The position numbers and the translations under genes are program-made. This document shows, one piece after another, positions 1 through 9,344 of a DNA stretch of 64,000 nucleotides. The notes below the pieces were generated by a model, which had not been told where the DNA came from, made no database searches, and worked only from the letters and a program-made list of their open reading frames with translations. The stretch's first letter is position 1. Every line of letters begins with the position of its first letter. The DNA comes from Deltaproteobacteria bacterium HGW-Deltaproteobacteria-15. GTDB taxonomy: Bacteria; Desulfobacterota; DSM-4660; Desulfatiglandales; HGW-15. The DNA lies in assembly GCA_002840535.1 (NCBI GenBank), contig PHBH01000006.1, positions 1 to 64,000 on the forward strand. Reading direction: 5' to 3'.

Positions 1-74
1 AACAAAGAAGGCTTGGAGGGGTATTATCTGGGCTTCATCTCCAACGCACGTTCGTTTTCATTACACTTCAGCGA

Positions 75-503
75 TCAAAACGTATTTTTATCCGCGTTCA
101 TCCGCGTTGATCCGCGGCATAACGCCTTTCTCCGGTTATCGAACACCACTCGCTTGAAAGATGGTTTTTCTCCGAAATTCAATATGAGGGCCACTTCAAC
201 ATCAGTGGCCCTCAAGTAGTTCAATGCTTGAGCCATATGTTCCGGTCCAATGTTCCTGGCTGATTTGAGCTCAAGAATCACGATTTTTTCTAAAAGAAGG
301 TCGCATCGGAAGTCACCGATCTTTTTACCGCGAAACCACACGGGAATGGGAGCTTGCTGTTCAACGGTGAGGCCGGCTTCATTCAATGCTATTGCCATAG
401 CGTTTTCGTATACGGATTCGAGGAAACCGAAGCCGAGTTCATTGTAGACCGCAAAAAAGACTTGAAGGATCTTGTCAGTCAACTCTTCATACTTCAGGTT
501 CAT
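75..503 (-). CDS. GxxExxY family protein
   Basis: Small protein of the GxxExxY family, which is distantly related to PD-(D/E)XK nucleases and has no firmly established function. The family signature GFLESVYE lies about 25 residues from the N-terminus, and a nuclease-like core (DFRCDLLL, then VILELKSA) follows. I chose ATG at 503 because conserved sequence begins there; TTG 512 and ATG 509 are also in frame and none has a clear ribosome site. The last roughly 12 residues (RGSTRMNADKNTF) are encoded by a 10-bp tandem-repeat array, so the natural C-terminus may have been replaced by repeat sequence. The gene stands alone between two arrays of the same repeat. Confidence 0.85.
   Translation of the reverse strand: MNLKYEELTDKILQVFFAVYNELGFGFLESVYENAMAIALNEAGLTVEQQAPIPVWFRGKKIGDFRCDLLLEKIVILELKSARNIGPEHMAQALNYLRATDVEVALILNFGEKPSFKRVVFDNRRKALCRGSTRMNADKNTF
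90..118. repeat. 10-bp tandem array, copy 1
   Basis: Nearly three units of ATCCGCGTTS in tandem. It overlaps the 3' end of the GxxExxY gene. A second array of the same unit in the same orientation lies at 567-596, so the gene is bracketed by direct repeats. Confidence 0.8.
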
Positions 504-566
504 TGGCATCAATCCGTGGTTTCTCTGAAATAATGAAATTAAAATCAGTCAGCATCAGATCGCCTT

Positions 567-596
567 ATCCGCGTTTATCCGTGTTCATCCGCGGCC
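567..596. repeat. 10-bp tandem array, copy 2
   Basis: Three units (ATCCGCGTTT, ATCCGTGTTC, ATCCGCGGCC) matching the array at 90-118 in sequence and orientation, just upstream of the GxxExxY gene. Apart from this array I see no convincing gene in 513-850; the reading frames there lack ribosome sites and any recognisable domain. Confidence 0.8.
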
Positions 597-850
597 CGGA
601 TTCCCAATATCTCGAAACTATTAGAAGTTTTGCAGGAAAGCAATCTTTTTCACTACTGCTGACCGCGAGACTCTTCCAATTTGCGCACTCCCGAACCGCG
701 GTCCCGCTTTCCGCCTCTGTGCCCGGTCCTTCCCCTTTTGACATTGGCGGTAAGAACCCTATTTTATGAAAAACGAAAGCACGGGCCGCGCAGCCAGCGC
801 AGCAGACAGGGGCCGCTGGAGTCGCGTGAGTTCCATGAAGGGAGTTACTT

Positions 851-1147
851 ATGGAGATGAATTCTTTTTGTTCCACTTTGAGGGAGGAAATGGTGGGGTG
901 GAAGGCGAAGACCCACAATCTTATAACGAAAAGCGAGGGGATGTCGCCGGCTCATAACAGAAAAATGGCGGCTTCCATAGACGACATGAAGGCCATGATC
1001 GATCGAATCGAGCAAACTCTGCAAAGGCTCGAAAGAGAGTGCCCGGTGAATTGGAATTCTGAAAAGGTCGAGATCGAACAAGCCATGTGTGAGCTACGCG
1101 AAAGATGGAGTGACACCGCATCTTTTTCTCCTGATGATTTCGAGTAG
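851..1147 (+). CDS. small hypothetical protein
   Basis: A 98-residue protein I do not recognise. ATG 851 is preceded by GGAG at 841-844 with a 6-base gap, which supports translation. Residues about 35-85 are rich in Glu, Lys, Arg and Leu with heptad-like spacing (DDMKAMIDRIEQTLQRLE), suggesting a helical or coiled-coil protein. It has no signal peptide or membrane segment. It stands alone, about 230 bases before the HPt gene, so its context says little. An unrelated chance reading frame is possible but less likely given the ribosome site. Confidence 0.5.
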   Translation: MEMNSFCSTLREEMVGWKAKTHNLITKSEGMSPAHNRKMAASIDDMKAMIDRIEQTLQRLERECPVNWNSEKVEIEQAMCELRERWSDTASFSPDDFE

Positions 1148-1380
1148 CCGTGAACCTCCGGGAAAGAAGTTACCCTTTTGAAGCGGCTGATTATCACCGG
1201 GACATGAAACAGATGATCTGCCTCTCATACTCCTGCCCCTCCCGGCCTTCCTGCGAGATGCGAATGTCCTTCACGCCAGCCTTTTCCAGGTTTTATAGAG
1301 AGTGACGACAGCGCCATTTTTTTCTTGACAAGAGAGCGGGCAAACATGAAACAAGGATGAACTCAAAGGAGAGCATAATA

Positions 1381-1686
1381 GTGGGAAATGAGAAGATAAT
1401 CGTAAGGCCAGACCCCGACCTTGCAGACGAAGCAACCTGGTATTTGGGTCAACTCGGCGAATATGCGAAAAACATCAAAGAGGCCGTGTTCCGGGGAGAC
1501 TTTGAAACCGTTCGAGAGATCGGCCACCGTGTGAAAGGCAGCGCCGAGAGTTTCGGCTTTGATGGCGCTTCGGATATCGGGCGGGCCTTGGAGCAGGCTG
1601 CGAAGGACAAAGATGCAGCGGCGGCCAAAGCCGCCGCCGATCGGTTTTCGGACTATCTGAGGAGTGTTGAGTTGGTCTTCGAATGA
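1381..1686 (+). CDS. HPt (histidine phosphotransfer) domain protein
   Basis: Single-domain histidine phosphotransfer protein that would carry phosphoryl groups between receiver domains in a multistep phosphorelay. The phospho-acceptor motif is HRVKGSAESFG in the middle of the protein, the usual HxxKGSxxxxG form. GTG 1381 is preferred because AAAGGAG at 1365-1371 sits 9 bases before it; ATG 1357 is also in frame. The next gene begins 49 bases downstream on the same strand and ends in a receiver domain, so the two may be partners. The hybrid kinase at 5176 is another possible phosphodonor. The partnership is inference. Confidence 0.88.
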   Translation: MGNEKIIVRPDPDLADEATWYLGQLGEYAKNIKEAVFRGDFETVREIGHRVKGSAESFGFDGASDIGRALEQAAKDKDAAAAKAAADRFSDYLRSVELVFE

Positions 1687-1735
1687 GTCATCTGCGATCA
1701 GGCACTTTGGACGGAAGAGATGGGGGCTCCTGCTC

Positions 1736-3901
1736 ATGAAAAGAAAACGGCTGGGAGAGATCCTGACTGATGTCAACCTCATCACACCAACCCAGCTCGT
1801 ATCCGCACTGGCCGAGGCAAGAAAGACCGGAAGACGGCTGGGGCGGGTACTGATTGAGAGTGGCTGGACCTCTGAAGAGGATATTTGTCGCACTCTCTCA
1901 CAGCAGCTACAAATCCCCATGATCGATCTGAAGGACAAAAAGATCGAAAAAGAGGTGCTTAATCTGATTCCCCCATCGACTTGCCTGAAATACCAGGTGA
2001 TCCCGTTGGGGCTCCATGGCAAATCCCTCCGGCTCGCCATGAGCAACCCCACCGACTACGGTGCTCAGGACGACATCTCCTTCATTACCGGATACCCGGT
2101 GAAAGCCGCAATCGCCAGCGAAAAAGAGATACTCGCCTACCTCTTCCGATTCCATTCCCCACCCCCCGAAGACCATCAACCCGCAGCTTCAGAGGCAAAC
2201 ATAGCCGATATGATCCAGATCAGAGACATCCAGGATCAGGACGATATCGGTTTCGACAAACTCGAGAAAGCCGCCAAGGGCGGCGTGACCCGGCAGCTCA
2301 CGAACGGCATCATCGTCAATGCCATCAAAGGGCGCGCAAGCGATATCCACATCGAACCCCAGGAGCGCGATGTGAGCGTCCGTTTCCGTGTGGACGGGAT
2401 GATGCGCGAAGTCATGAATTTTGCAAAATCCGCCCATGCGGCCGCGGTCTCACGGATCAAAATCATGGCCAACCTCGATATCACCATCCGGAGAAAACCT
2501 CAGGATGGACGGGGAAGGATCAGCATCGAAGACAAACCCTTCGATCTTCGCGTCTCGACTTTGCCCACCTTCTTCGGGGAAAAGATCGTCATCCGGATTC
2601 TGGAATCCCAGTCGGCCCATCCGCTGGCAGACCTCGGCATGCCTCCAAGGATACGGGAACAGTTCGAGGTGCTTCTAAAAAGGCCTCAGGGGCTGATCCT
2701 GGTGACCGGCCCAACCGGCAGTGGAAAAACCACTACCCTTTATGCCGCACTCCACCATATTTTTTCGCCCGAGATCAATGTTGTCACCATCGAAGATCCC
2801 ATTGAGTATTCCCTGCCCGGCATCAACCAGGTGCAGGTGAACCCGGCCACCGAATTGACCTTTGCCAAAGGGTTGAGATCTTTGCTGCGGCAGGATCCGG
2901 ATGTGATCATGATCGGGGAAATACGAGACAGGGAGACCGCCTCCATTGCGCTGCAAGCCGCTCAGACCGGGCATTTGGTATTGAGCACGCTCCACACCAA
3001 CGATGCCGCATCTGCGGTGACACGCCTCATGGATATCGGAATAGAGCCGTTTGTAATCTCAAGTTCACTGCTGTGCGTACTCGGTCAGCGACTGGTGAGG
3101 AAGATACACCCGGGCTGCAGTGAGCACGATGACGTGCCTGCGGCGGTTTTGTCCGAATTCCCTGCTGCCGCACCCGGCATTTTCAAACATGGCCGGGGTT
3201 GTGCGGAATGCCAGCGAACCGGCTATATCGGCAGGATCGGCATTTACGAACTCTTGGCGGTCAATGCAGAAGTTGCAGAAATGATGTCCGCGCGGAAGTC
3301 GGATACGGAAATCCTTCGCGCCGCACGAAACGCCGGCATGTGCTCCATGACCGAAGACGGTTACCAAAAGGCCAAAGACGGCATCACCACACTCGAAGAG
3401 GTGCTCAGAACGGCGCCCCCCAATAGTCGCAGTCCCATAAGAGAACATCCGGACGCTTTTGCTGAAGGGGAGGAGAGGAGTGCGGCCGTCGCAAAACGGC
3501 AAATGCCGGATGCCGGTCTGAGCTCGTCCATCCACCCGGACCGGATCCTCGTAGTCGACGACGACGAGGCGATCCGAAGAATCATAGGCAAAATGCTGAC
3601 CGGCGAGTTTTATGAAGTCATCACGGCCGCAGACGGCCTGGAAGGGATGAAGATGGTCTTTGGAATGACTCCGGATCTCATCTTGGTGGACTGCAAGATG
3701 CCGAACATGGACGGCATCGCCTTTATCGAAACGCTGAAATCCCATTCCCGACTGCAAAAAATACCGGTGATCATGCTTACAGCCGCAGAAGCCGAAGAAA
3801 CCGAAGTCAAGGCGCTGACCGTGGGCGCAGATGACTGGATCAGAAAACCGATTGTCAAAGACAGGCTATTGGCCCGTATGAAGCGGCTGTTGAGGAAATA
3901 A
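1736..3901 (+). CDS. PilB/GspE-type ATPase with C-terminal receiver domain
   Basis: Hexameric secretion/pilus-extension ATPase (type IV pilus PilB or type II secretion GspE class) of 721 residues. An MshEN domain, a fold known to bind cyclic di-GMP in relatives, is at the N-terminus (RLGEIL, RLGRVL repeats). The Walker A motif GPTGSGKTTT is near residue 325, an Asp box (EDPIEY) follows, then Walker B with GEIRD near 390 and the His box GHLVLSTLHTND. The zinc site is altered: the first pair is CSEH rather than CxxC, and the second is CAEC. Residues about 600-721 form a complete receiver domain (VVDDDE, phospho-Asp in LVDCKMP, Lys in RKP). This fusion is unusual. ATG 1736 is chosen because conserved sequence starts there and GGGGG precedes it. 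No other pilus genes are in view. Confidence 0.9.
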   Translation: MKRKRLGEILTDVNLITPTQLVSALAEARKTGRRLGRVLIESGWTSEEDICRTLSQQLQIPMIDLKDKKIEKEVLNLIPPSTCLKYQVIPLGLHGKSLRLAMSNPTDYGAQDDISFITGYPVKAAIASEKEILAYLFRFHSPPPEDHQPAASEANIADMIQIRDIQDQDDIGFDKLEKAAKGGVTRQLTNGIIVNAIKGRASDIHIEPQERDVSVRFRVDGMMREVMNFAKSAHAAAVSRIKIMANLDITIRRKPQDGRGRISIEDKPFDLRVSTLPTFFGEKIVIRILESQSAHPLADLGMPPRIREQFEVLLKRPQGLILVTGPTGSGKTTTLYAALHHIFSPEINVVTIEDPIEYSLPGINQVQVNPATELTFAKGLRSLLRQDPDVIMIGEIRDRETASIALQAAQTGHLVLSTLHTNDAASAVTRLMDIGIEPFVISSSLLCVLGQRLVRKIHPGCSEHDDVPAAVLSEFPAAAPGIFKHGRGCAECQRTGYIGRIGIYELLAVNAEVAEMMSARKSDTEILRAARNAGMCSMTEDGYQKAKDGITTLEEVLRTAPPNSRSPIREHPDAFAEGEERSAAVAKRQMPDAGLSSSIHPDRILVVDDDEAIRRIIGKMLTGEFYEVITAADGLEGMKMVFGMTPDLILVDCKMPNMDGIAFIETLKSHSRLQKIPVIMLTAAEAEETEVKALTVGADDWIRKPIVKDRLLARMKRLLRK

Positions 3902-4033
3902 TCAGACGGATCTCTTTGTCACCGGTCCAATCCGCCTGAGCATAGGTAGGGACGTCATTTGACTCTCCACTTTCCGGAAATGAGGGATCGAAAGTGATGC
4001 ACATCAAATTGATGAAGCTGAGCGAGGACGAAC

Positions 4034-5092
4034 ATGAACCTTGGTGTGAAGCCTGATATTTTTGTCGATTACGAATATGGGGATCTCAGAGAAGTGGTAG
4101 TGGGCGTACCCTACGCGATCTATCCTGATTACAAGGTTGCACGATGGGCACAGGAATCGACTAAAGTATTGCCGGAAGCGGAGAGGAAGAAAATCCGGGA
4201 AAGATCAGGGAAAGACACATACGAACTCGGCAAATATGAGCTGATGGAGGAGGAGAACCTTAAACTTATCTCTATCCTGCAGGACAAACACGGGGTGAGA
4301 GTCTGGCGACCCGACGTTCTGTACTGGCAGGGGGTGGCGCAGAATTTTGGAGAAGATTGGATACGGTTTGCCGGTGTTGTCCAGCAGTACACACGCGACC
4401 CGGTCACCGTAATCGGAAACAACGTGATCGAGAATACGATGGGGTCTCTTTACCGCCGTGCCGATATTCTCGGATTTCGAAAGCTTTTCCTCGATAGACT
4501 CCTCGGCTCGGACGCGCGATGGGTGGCGATGCCGGGTGTGGATTACTCCCTTATGATAAGAGAGGGTCTTTTCGAAAAAACCGGCTTTCCCGTTCTGGAG
4601 GGAGGCGACGTGATTGTACTCGGCAAGACGGTGCTGGTCGGTATTTCAGCCAACCCCGCGACCGGGTCGAGCGAACTCGGATATCAGTGGCTGAAATCCT
4701 ATCTCGGGCCGATGGGATATGAAGTCAAAGACGTACCTCTGCAGAAAGAGATCCTTCATCTCGATATAGCCCTGTCCGTCCCGCGCCCGGGACTCATCAT
4801 CGTGTGCCCCGACGCCTTTGTCCGCGGGATCGAGGAATACTTCCCTAAACACGAGTGGAAAACCATCATGTTCAGCGTAGAGGAGGCGACTCACCTTGCG
4901 ATCAACGGGTTGCCCATAAACCAGGACACTTATGTTATAGGGACCAACGAACATTTCGACGCCGAGAAACTCGAGAGAGATCTGAATGATCACGGTGTCA
5001 GGACCGTGTATCGCATTCCCTTCGCCCATCATACTGAGGATGGCGGATCCATACGCTGCAGTACCCATCCGCTGGTACGGAGGATGAGATAA
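4034..5092 (+). CDS. amidinotransferase/arginine deiminase family enzyme
   Basis: Enzyme of the guanidino-group-modifying superfamily (arginine deiminase, dimethylarginine hydrolase, glycine amidinotransferase), acting through a Cys-His-Asp/Glu site in a five-bladed fold. Visible signatures are EGGDV near residue 190, HLD near 242, and the nucleophile in GGSIRCSTHPL near residue 341, close to the C-terminus as expected. At 352 residues it matches amidinotransferases better than short DDAH proteins. GAGGA lies about 8 bases before ATG. It stands alone before the hybrid kinase. The substrate cannot be told from sequence; an amidinotransferase or an arginine-hydrolysing enzyme are both possible. 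Confidence 0.82.
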   Translation: MNLGVKPDIFVDYEYGDLREVVVGVPYAIYPDYKVARWAQESTKVLPEAERKKIRERSGKDTYELGKYELMEEENLKLISILQDKHGVRVWRPDVLYWQGVAQNFGEDWIRFAGVVQQYTRDPVTVIGNNVIENTMGSLYRRADILGFRKLFLDRLLGSDARWVAMPGVDYSLMIREGLFEKTGFPVLEGGDVIVLGKTVLVGISANPATGSSELGYQWLKSYLGPMGYEVKDVPLQKEILHLDIALSVPRPGLIIVCPDAFVRGIEEYFPKHEWKTIMFSVEEATHLAINGLPINQDTYVIGTNEHFDAEKLERDLNDHGVRTVYRIPFAHHTEDGGSIRCSTHPLVRRMR

Positions 5093-5175
5093 GGCTGATT
5101 CATGCGCTTGAATATCAGTGACCGGTACCTGGCAGAAGAGCGCGGTATCCCCGTATTGGAAATGGAGGCGCCGTC

Positions 5176-8073
5176 GTGTTTTCCTTTAAAAAAATCTTCT
5201 TGAGAATCCTTGTCCTTTTCCTTCTTTCTCTTCTTTTCCCATTTTCCCAGCCACACCTTTGTGCCGCATCAACGGGGAGCATGGTACTGAAGGTGGAGGA
5301 AGGCATTGAGAAATACCCTCTCGGGCCACACCTCATGATCCTGGAAGACAAAGAGGGGAAATGGTCCATCGACGACGTCTCTTCAGAAGCCTTTTCAGCC
5401 CGTTTCGTCGAGAACACGAAGGAGACTCTCAATTTGGGGATAACCCTTTCTTCCATCTGGGTTCGTATCAAGCTGACCAATGATCTTCCGGCAGACAAAC
5501 GGATGTTCCTCCAGCTGGGCTACCCCAGCATGGAGGACATAGAGATCTATACGCACACCGACAGCGGCGCCTATGAAACCGGAAAAGCAGGCAGACTCCA
5601 CCCCTTCAGCAAGAAGGAGATCCCGGTCAGGGATTTCGTATTCCCAATCGATATCCGGGCCAAGGCATCCCAGACCTTGTATTTGCGCTTAAGAACAGAG
5701 TCCACCATGGAGATACCCCTTGTCCTGTGGGACGTGAAACCGTTCTGGATTTTCAAGCACCATGAGCAACTCCTGTTGGGCATCATTTACGGCACGCTCC
5801 TCTTCATGGGCCTCTTCAATCTCTTTCTTTATTTTGCCGTGCGGGACAGCGCCTATTTATTCTACGTTTTGCTCACTTTCGCCGTAATGCTCCTTCAAGT
5901 AGCACTGGACGGTATCGACAAGATATTTCTCTGGCCCGAATCGCCCCTCCTTCCACGTCTGACCACCACCTTCTTTGCATGGTCAGCCATCGTTGCAGCC
6001 CAACTCTTCGCACGGAGCTTCCTTGAACTGAAAAGATATTCACCCGGGTTTGACAGGGCCGTCACCATATGTGCGCTTACCTGTGCAGGATTGGGTATTG
6101 TGATGCCCTTCATGCCCTACTATCTGGACACGATCCTGGCCAGCATGTTTGGGCTGGTCATGTACGCGATCATTATACCTGCTGCAATCGTCTGCGTGAG
6201 GAGGGGTTCGAAGCCGGCGCGGTATTACCTCTTTGCCCTATCTTTCGGCGTGACAGGTACGTTTATCTATATACTCAAGGAAATGGATGTTGTGCCGAGT
6301 ATGTGGATCACAAACCAGAGCATAATACTGGGGCACGCGGTCGAGCTTATCGCTTTTTCGCTGGGTCTTGCCTACCGGATCAATCTTTTGAAAGACGAGA
6401 AGCTGCTGGCAGAGCAGAAGTCGATGGGAAAGGACCTGCTGTTGAGCAAGGCCAGGCTGGAAACAGAGGCGGCGGAAAAGGCAACCCAGGCCAAGAGCAG
6501 GTTTCTGGCAAGCATGAGCCATGAAATCAGGACCCCCATGAACGCCATCATCGGCATGACCGAACTTCTCCGCGACTCGCCGGTGAATCCCGATCAGGCC
6601 AAATACCTGGAAATTTTAAATAATTCCGGGCAAAACCTGATGGATCTGATCAACGACATCCTGGATCTCTCCAAGGTGGAGGCCGGACAACTGGAACTGG
6701 AGGATACCCGTCTCAATCTTCTGGAGGTGTTCGAAAAAAGCTGCGAAATGATGGCCTTGAAGGCCCACCAAAAAAACCTTGAGCTTCTCTGCCATCTCCA
6801 GCCCGGCACCCCCACGGCCCTATTCGGGGACCCCGTGCGCTTGCGCCAGGTGCTGATCAATCTGATCGGCAATGCAGTCAAGTTCACCGCAAAGGGGGAA
6901 ATCGGTGTCGACTGCCGGATCGGTGGTCCAGGGCAACCCGGGGAAATGACAACAGCCAAGGACTGGCCGGCTGAAGTCGAGCTTCTTTTCTCGGTGCGGG
7001 ATACGGGGATCGGCATTGCACCGGAAAAGCAGCAGGAGATCTTCAAGAGTTTTACCCAGGCCGATTCCTCGACGACCAGGGAGTACGGGGGCACGGGTCT
7101 TGGCCTGACGATCTGCAAGCATCTGGTGGAAAAAATGGGCGGACGCATCTGGGTGGAAAGCGGACCCGGACAGGGAAGCACCTTTTACTTCACCGCCCGC
7201 TTCCGGGTCGACCCGGAAGAGATGACGGCTGTCAGCGTAATGCCTCCGCTCATCAAAGGGATGAAGGTCCTGGTCGTGGATGACAATGAGATCAATCGAC
7301 TCATTCTGAAGGAAATCCTTTCCGGATGGGAAGTTTCCGTTTCGGAAGCCGTGGACGGGCCAATGTGTCTCGAGGCAATTGCCGAGGCGGAGAATGAAGG
7401 GACACCCTTTCAGCTCATCCTTTTGGACGGCAAGATGCCCGGAATGGACGGCCTGGAGACTGCGCGGGAGATCAAGAGTCGCTTTGCCCATCTGGATCAG
7501 ATCATCATGCTGCTGACTTCGGACAACAGTTTCAAGAACATGAAACGGGCCAAAGAATTGGGTATCCCGTTTTGTTTAGTCAAGCCTGTCAAAAAGGGAG
7601 AACTGAGATCGGCGGTCGAAGCGACGCTCGGTAAAGTCGCCGCCATCGGAGAAAGGAAAAAGACCTCTCCGCCTGCAAAAATTCCGGAACTGGAACCGCT
7701 GGAGATTCTGTTGATCGAAGATGCCAGGGAAAACCAGATCGTCATCGAATCTTATCTGAAGAATTCGCCTTTCCATATCGAAGTTGCGGAAAACGGAAAG
7801 GTGGGGCTGGAAAAATTTACGGCCGGCCGCTTCGATCTGGTACTGATGGACATGCGCATGCCGATCATGGATGGGTATCGCGCCACCGAGGAGATCAGGA
7901 ACTGGGAACGGTCGAATGGGCGCGTGAGCGTTCCGATCATCGCACTCACGGCAGATGCCCTGAAGGAGGATCGGGACCGATGCCTTGCCGTCGGCTGCAG
8001 CGGTTATCTCTCCAAACCGGTCAGAAAGGACCAGTTAATGAACGCGATACGCGAATACGCAAGGGCCCAGTAG
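5176..8073 (+). CDS. hybrid sensor kinase, 7TM-DISM type, two receivers
   Basis: Large inner-membrane sensor of 965 residues. In order: a signal peptide (about 1-32), an extracytoplasmic 7TMR-DISM extracellular domain (about 35-195), seven membrane helices (about 200-400), a short coiled coil, HisKA with H-box [11 protein letters not shown] near residue 452, HATPase (N-box [11 protein letters not shown] near 555, [17 protein letters not shown]), receiver 1 from about 696 ([17 protein letters not shown]) and receiver 2 from about 842 ([17 protein letters not shown]). GTG 5176 follows GGAGG with a 7-base gap. No HPt domain is present, so it needs an external one; the HPt protein at 1381 is a candidate by inference. 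The amidohydrolase gene starts 1 base after its stop, indicating an operon. Confidence 0.93.
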   Translation: MFSFKKIFLRILVLFLLSLLFPFSQPHLCAASTGSMVLKVEEGIEKYPLGPHLMILEDKEGKWSIDDVSSEAFSARFVENTKETLNLGITLSSIWVRIKLTNDLPADKRMFLQLGYPSMEDIEIYTHTDSGAYETGKAGRLHPFSKKEIPVRDFVFPIDIRAKASQTLYLRLRTESTMEIPLVLWDVKPFWIFKHHEQLLLGIIYGTLLFMGLFNLFLYFAVRDSAYLFYVLLTFAVMLLQVALDGIDKIFLWPESPLLPRLTTTFFAWSAIVAAQLFARSFLELKRYSPGFDRAVTICALTCAGLGIVMPFMPYYLDTILASMFGLVMYAIIIPAAIVCVRRGSKPARYYLFALSFGVTGTFIYILKEMDVVPSMWITNQSIILGHAVELIAFSLGLAYRINLLKDEKLLAEQKSMGKDLLLSKARLETEAAEKATQAKSRFLASMSHEIRTPMNAIIGMTELLRDSPVNPDQAKYLEILNNSGQNLMDLINDILDLSKVEAGQLELEDTRLNLLEVFEKSCEMMALKAHQKNLELLCHLQPGTPTALFGDPVRLRQVLINLIGNAVKFTAKGEIGVDCRIGGPGQPGEMTTAKDWPAEVELLFSVRDTGIGIAPEKQQEIFKSFTQADSSTTREYGGTGLGLTICKHLVEKMGGRIWVESGPGQGSTFYFTARFRVDPEEMTAVSVMPPLIKGMKVLVVDDNEINRLILKEILSGWEVSVSEAVDGPMCLEAIAEAENEGTPFQLILLDGKMPGMDGLETAREIKSRFAHLDQIIMLLTSDNSFKNMKRAKELGIPFCLVKPVKKGELRSAVEATLGKVAAIGERKKTSPPAKIPELEPLEILLIEDARENQIVIESYLKNSPFHIEVAENGKVGLEKFTAGRFDLVLMDMRMPIMDGYRATEEIRNWERSNGRVSVPIIALTADALKEDRDRCLAVGCSGYLSKPVRKDQLMNAIREYARAQ

Positions 8074-8074
8074 C

Positions 8075-8962
8075 ATGTTGAAACCCGATCTGCCATCGCT
8101 AAATGATCAGGAAGGCGAACAGGTCCCGGAAGGACTTCCTGCCCTTGTGGATGGACATGTGCACCTCTTTCCCCCTGACATATTCTCCGCTCTCTGGACA
8201 TGGTTTGATGAAAATGCCTGGCCTATCCGATATCGCATGCCCGCCTCTGAAGTACTGGAATACCTCTTGTCCCGCGGAGTGGGACACGTTGTTGCCCTTC
8301 AATACGCTCACAAGCCCCGCATCTCCCGGATGTTGAACCGGTTCATGGCCAAAACGTGCAGCCGGTTTCACGGCAGAGTTACCGGCCTGGCCGCGGTGTT
8401 CCCCGGCGAAAAGGATGCAGATGAAATTCTCAGGGAAGCCTTCGAAAGCGGTCTGAAGGGGGTCAAGCTGCATGCCCATGTGCACTGCTTTGATATGAAT
8501 TCCGAAGAAATGAATCAGGTGTACGCGGTTTGTGAGGCCGAGCGAAAACCTTTGGTGATTCATGCCGGCAGAGAGCCTAAGAGCGAGGCATACCGTCGCG
8601 ACCCCTATCGGATTTGCAGCGCGGAGAAGTTGAAAAGAGTCCTGCAGGAGTTCCCGGGTTTAAGGGTCTGCGTCCCTCATCTTGGGTTCGACGAAATATC
8701 CGCCTACCGGAAGCTCGTTGCGCGATTTGACAATCTCTGGCTCGACACGACCATGATGCTTTCAGAGTACTTCCCTTTGAAAGAACCGATCGAGCTTGAA
8801 AGGTACCGGATTGACCGGATCATGTATGGATCCGATTTCCCGAATATCCCATATGCCTGGGACAGGGAGCTTCGTTGGGTGAAGAGGGCCGGGCTGCGCA
8901 GCGAAAGCCTTGAATGGCTGCTCCACAAAAGCTGTTCCGAATTTTTCGACGTGAAGATATAG
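8075..8962 (+). CDS. amidohydrolase family metal-dependent hydrolase
   Basis: TIM-barrel metallohydrolase of the amidohydrolase-2 type, 295 residues. Metal-site residues are visible in order: HVH near residue 27-29 (DGHVHLFP), a histidine in KLHAHVH, IHAG, VPHLGF, and the late aspartate in GSDFPN. Members hydrolyse or decarboxylate small organic substrates; the substrate here is unknown. It starts 1 base after the stop of the hybrid kinase and is followed 26 bases later by a monooxygenase-fold gene, so it belongs to a four-gene unit ending in the lactamase-like gene. No signal peptide, so cytoplasmic. Confidence 0.82.
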   Translation: MLKPDLPSLNDQEGEQVPEGLPALVDGHVHLFPPDIFSALWTWFDENAWPIRYRMPASEVLEYLLSRGVGHVVALQYAHKPRISRMLNRFMAKTCSRFHGRVTGLAAVFPGEKDADEILREAFESGLKGVKLHAHVHCFDMNSEEMNQVYAVCEAERKPLVIHAGREPKSEAYRRDPYRICSAEKLKRVLQEFPGLRVCVPHLGFDEISAYRKLVARFDNLWLDTTMMLSEYFPLKEPIELERYRIDRIMYGSDFPNIPYAWDRELRWVKRAGLRSESLEWLLHKSCSEFFDVKI

Positions 8963-8988
8963 ACGTTTCAGGCTAAGGAGAAGAATCG

Positions 8989-9321
8989 ATGATTTCGCGA
9001 CATTGGAAGGGAGTAGCCAGGGATGAGAAGGCCGACAGCTATATCGATCATCTCAAAAGGGAGACGTTTCCGAAGCTCTCAGAGATCAAAGGGTTCATCA
9101 GGAGTTCGATTCTGGTGCGAAAGGTCGAAAAGGGGACGGAGTTCCTGATCATTACCGAGTGGGAGTCCATGGAATCCATTCGGGCATTTGCAGGGGACCC
9201 GGCCGACAAAGCTGTGGTCCCGCCGGTGGTTCATGAAATGATGGTCGACTATGACAGGAAAGTCATCCATTACGAGGTCAACGCAGAGTTCAAGGGCTCG
9301 TATGAAATACGCCAAAGATGA
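8989..9321 (+). CDS. antibiotic biosynthesis monooxygenase (ABM) fold protein
   Basis: A 110-residue single-domain dimeric alpha/beta-barrel (ABM-like) protein. The typical pattern is present: an N-terminal strand followed by HLKRETFPKLSEIKGF, and later FLIITEWESMESIRAFAG. Proteins of this fold include cofactor-free monooxygenases and haem-degrading enzymes, but many have no known activity. AAGGAG precedes ATG 8989 by 8 bases. Its stop region overlaps an in-frame upstream codon of the next gene, showing tight coupling. Confidence 0.8.
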   Translation: MISRHWKGVARDEKADSYIDHLKRETFPKLSEIKGFIRSSILVRKVEKGTEFLIITEWESMESIRAFAGDPADKAVVPPVVHEMMVDYDRKVIHYEVNAEFKGSYEIRQR

Positions 9322-9344
9322 GCGAACAATTACATAGGAGAGAA

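Noticed and set aside
565..918. 117-codon minus-strand frame
   Set aside because: No ribosome site and no domain; its end is encoded by the 10-bp tandem array.
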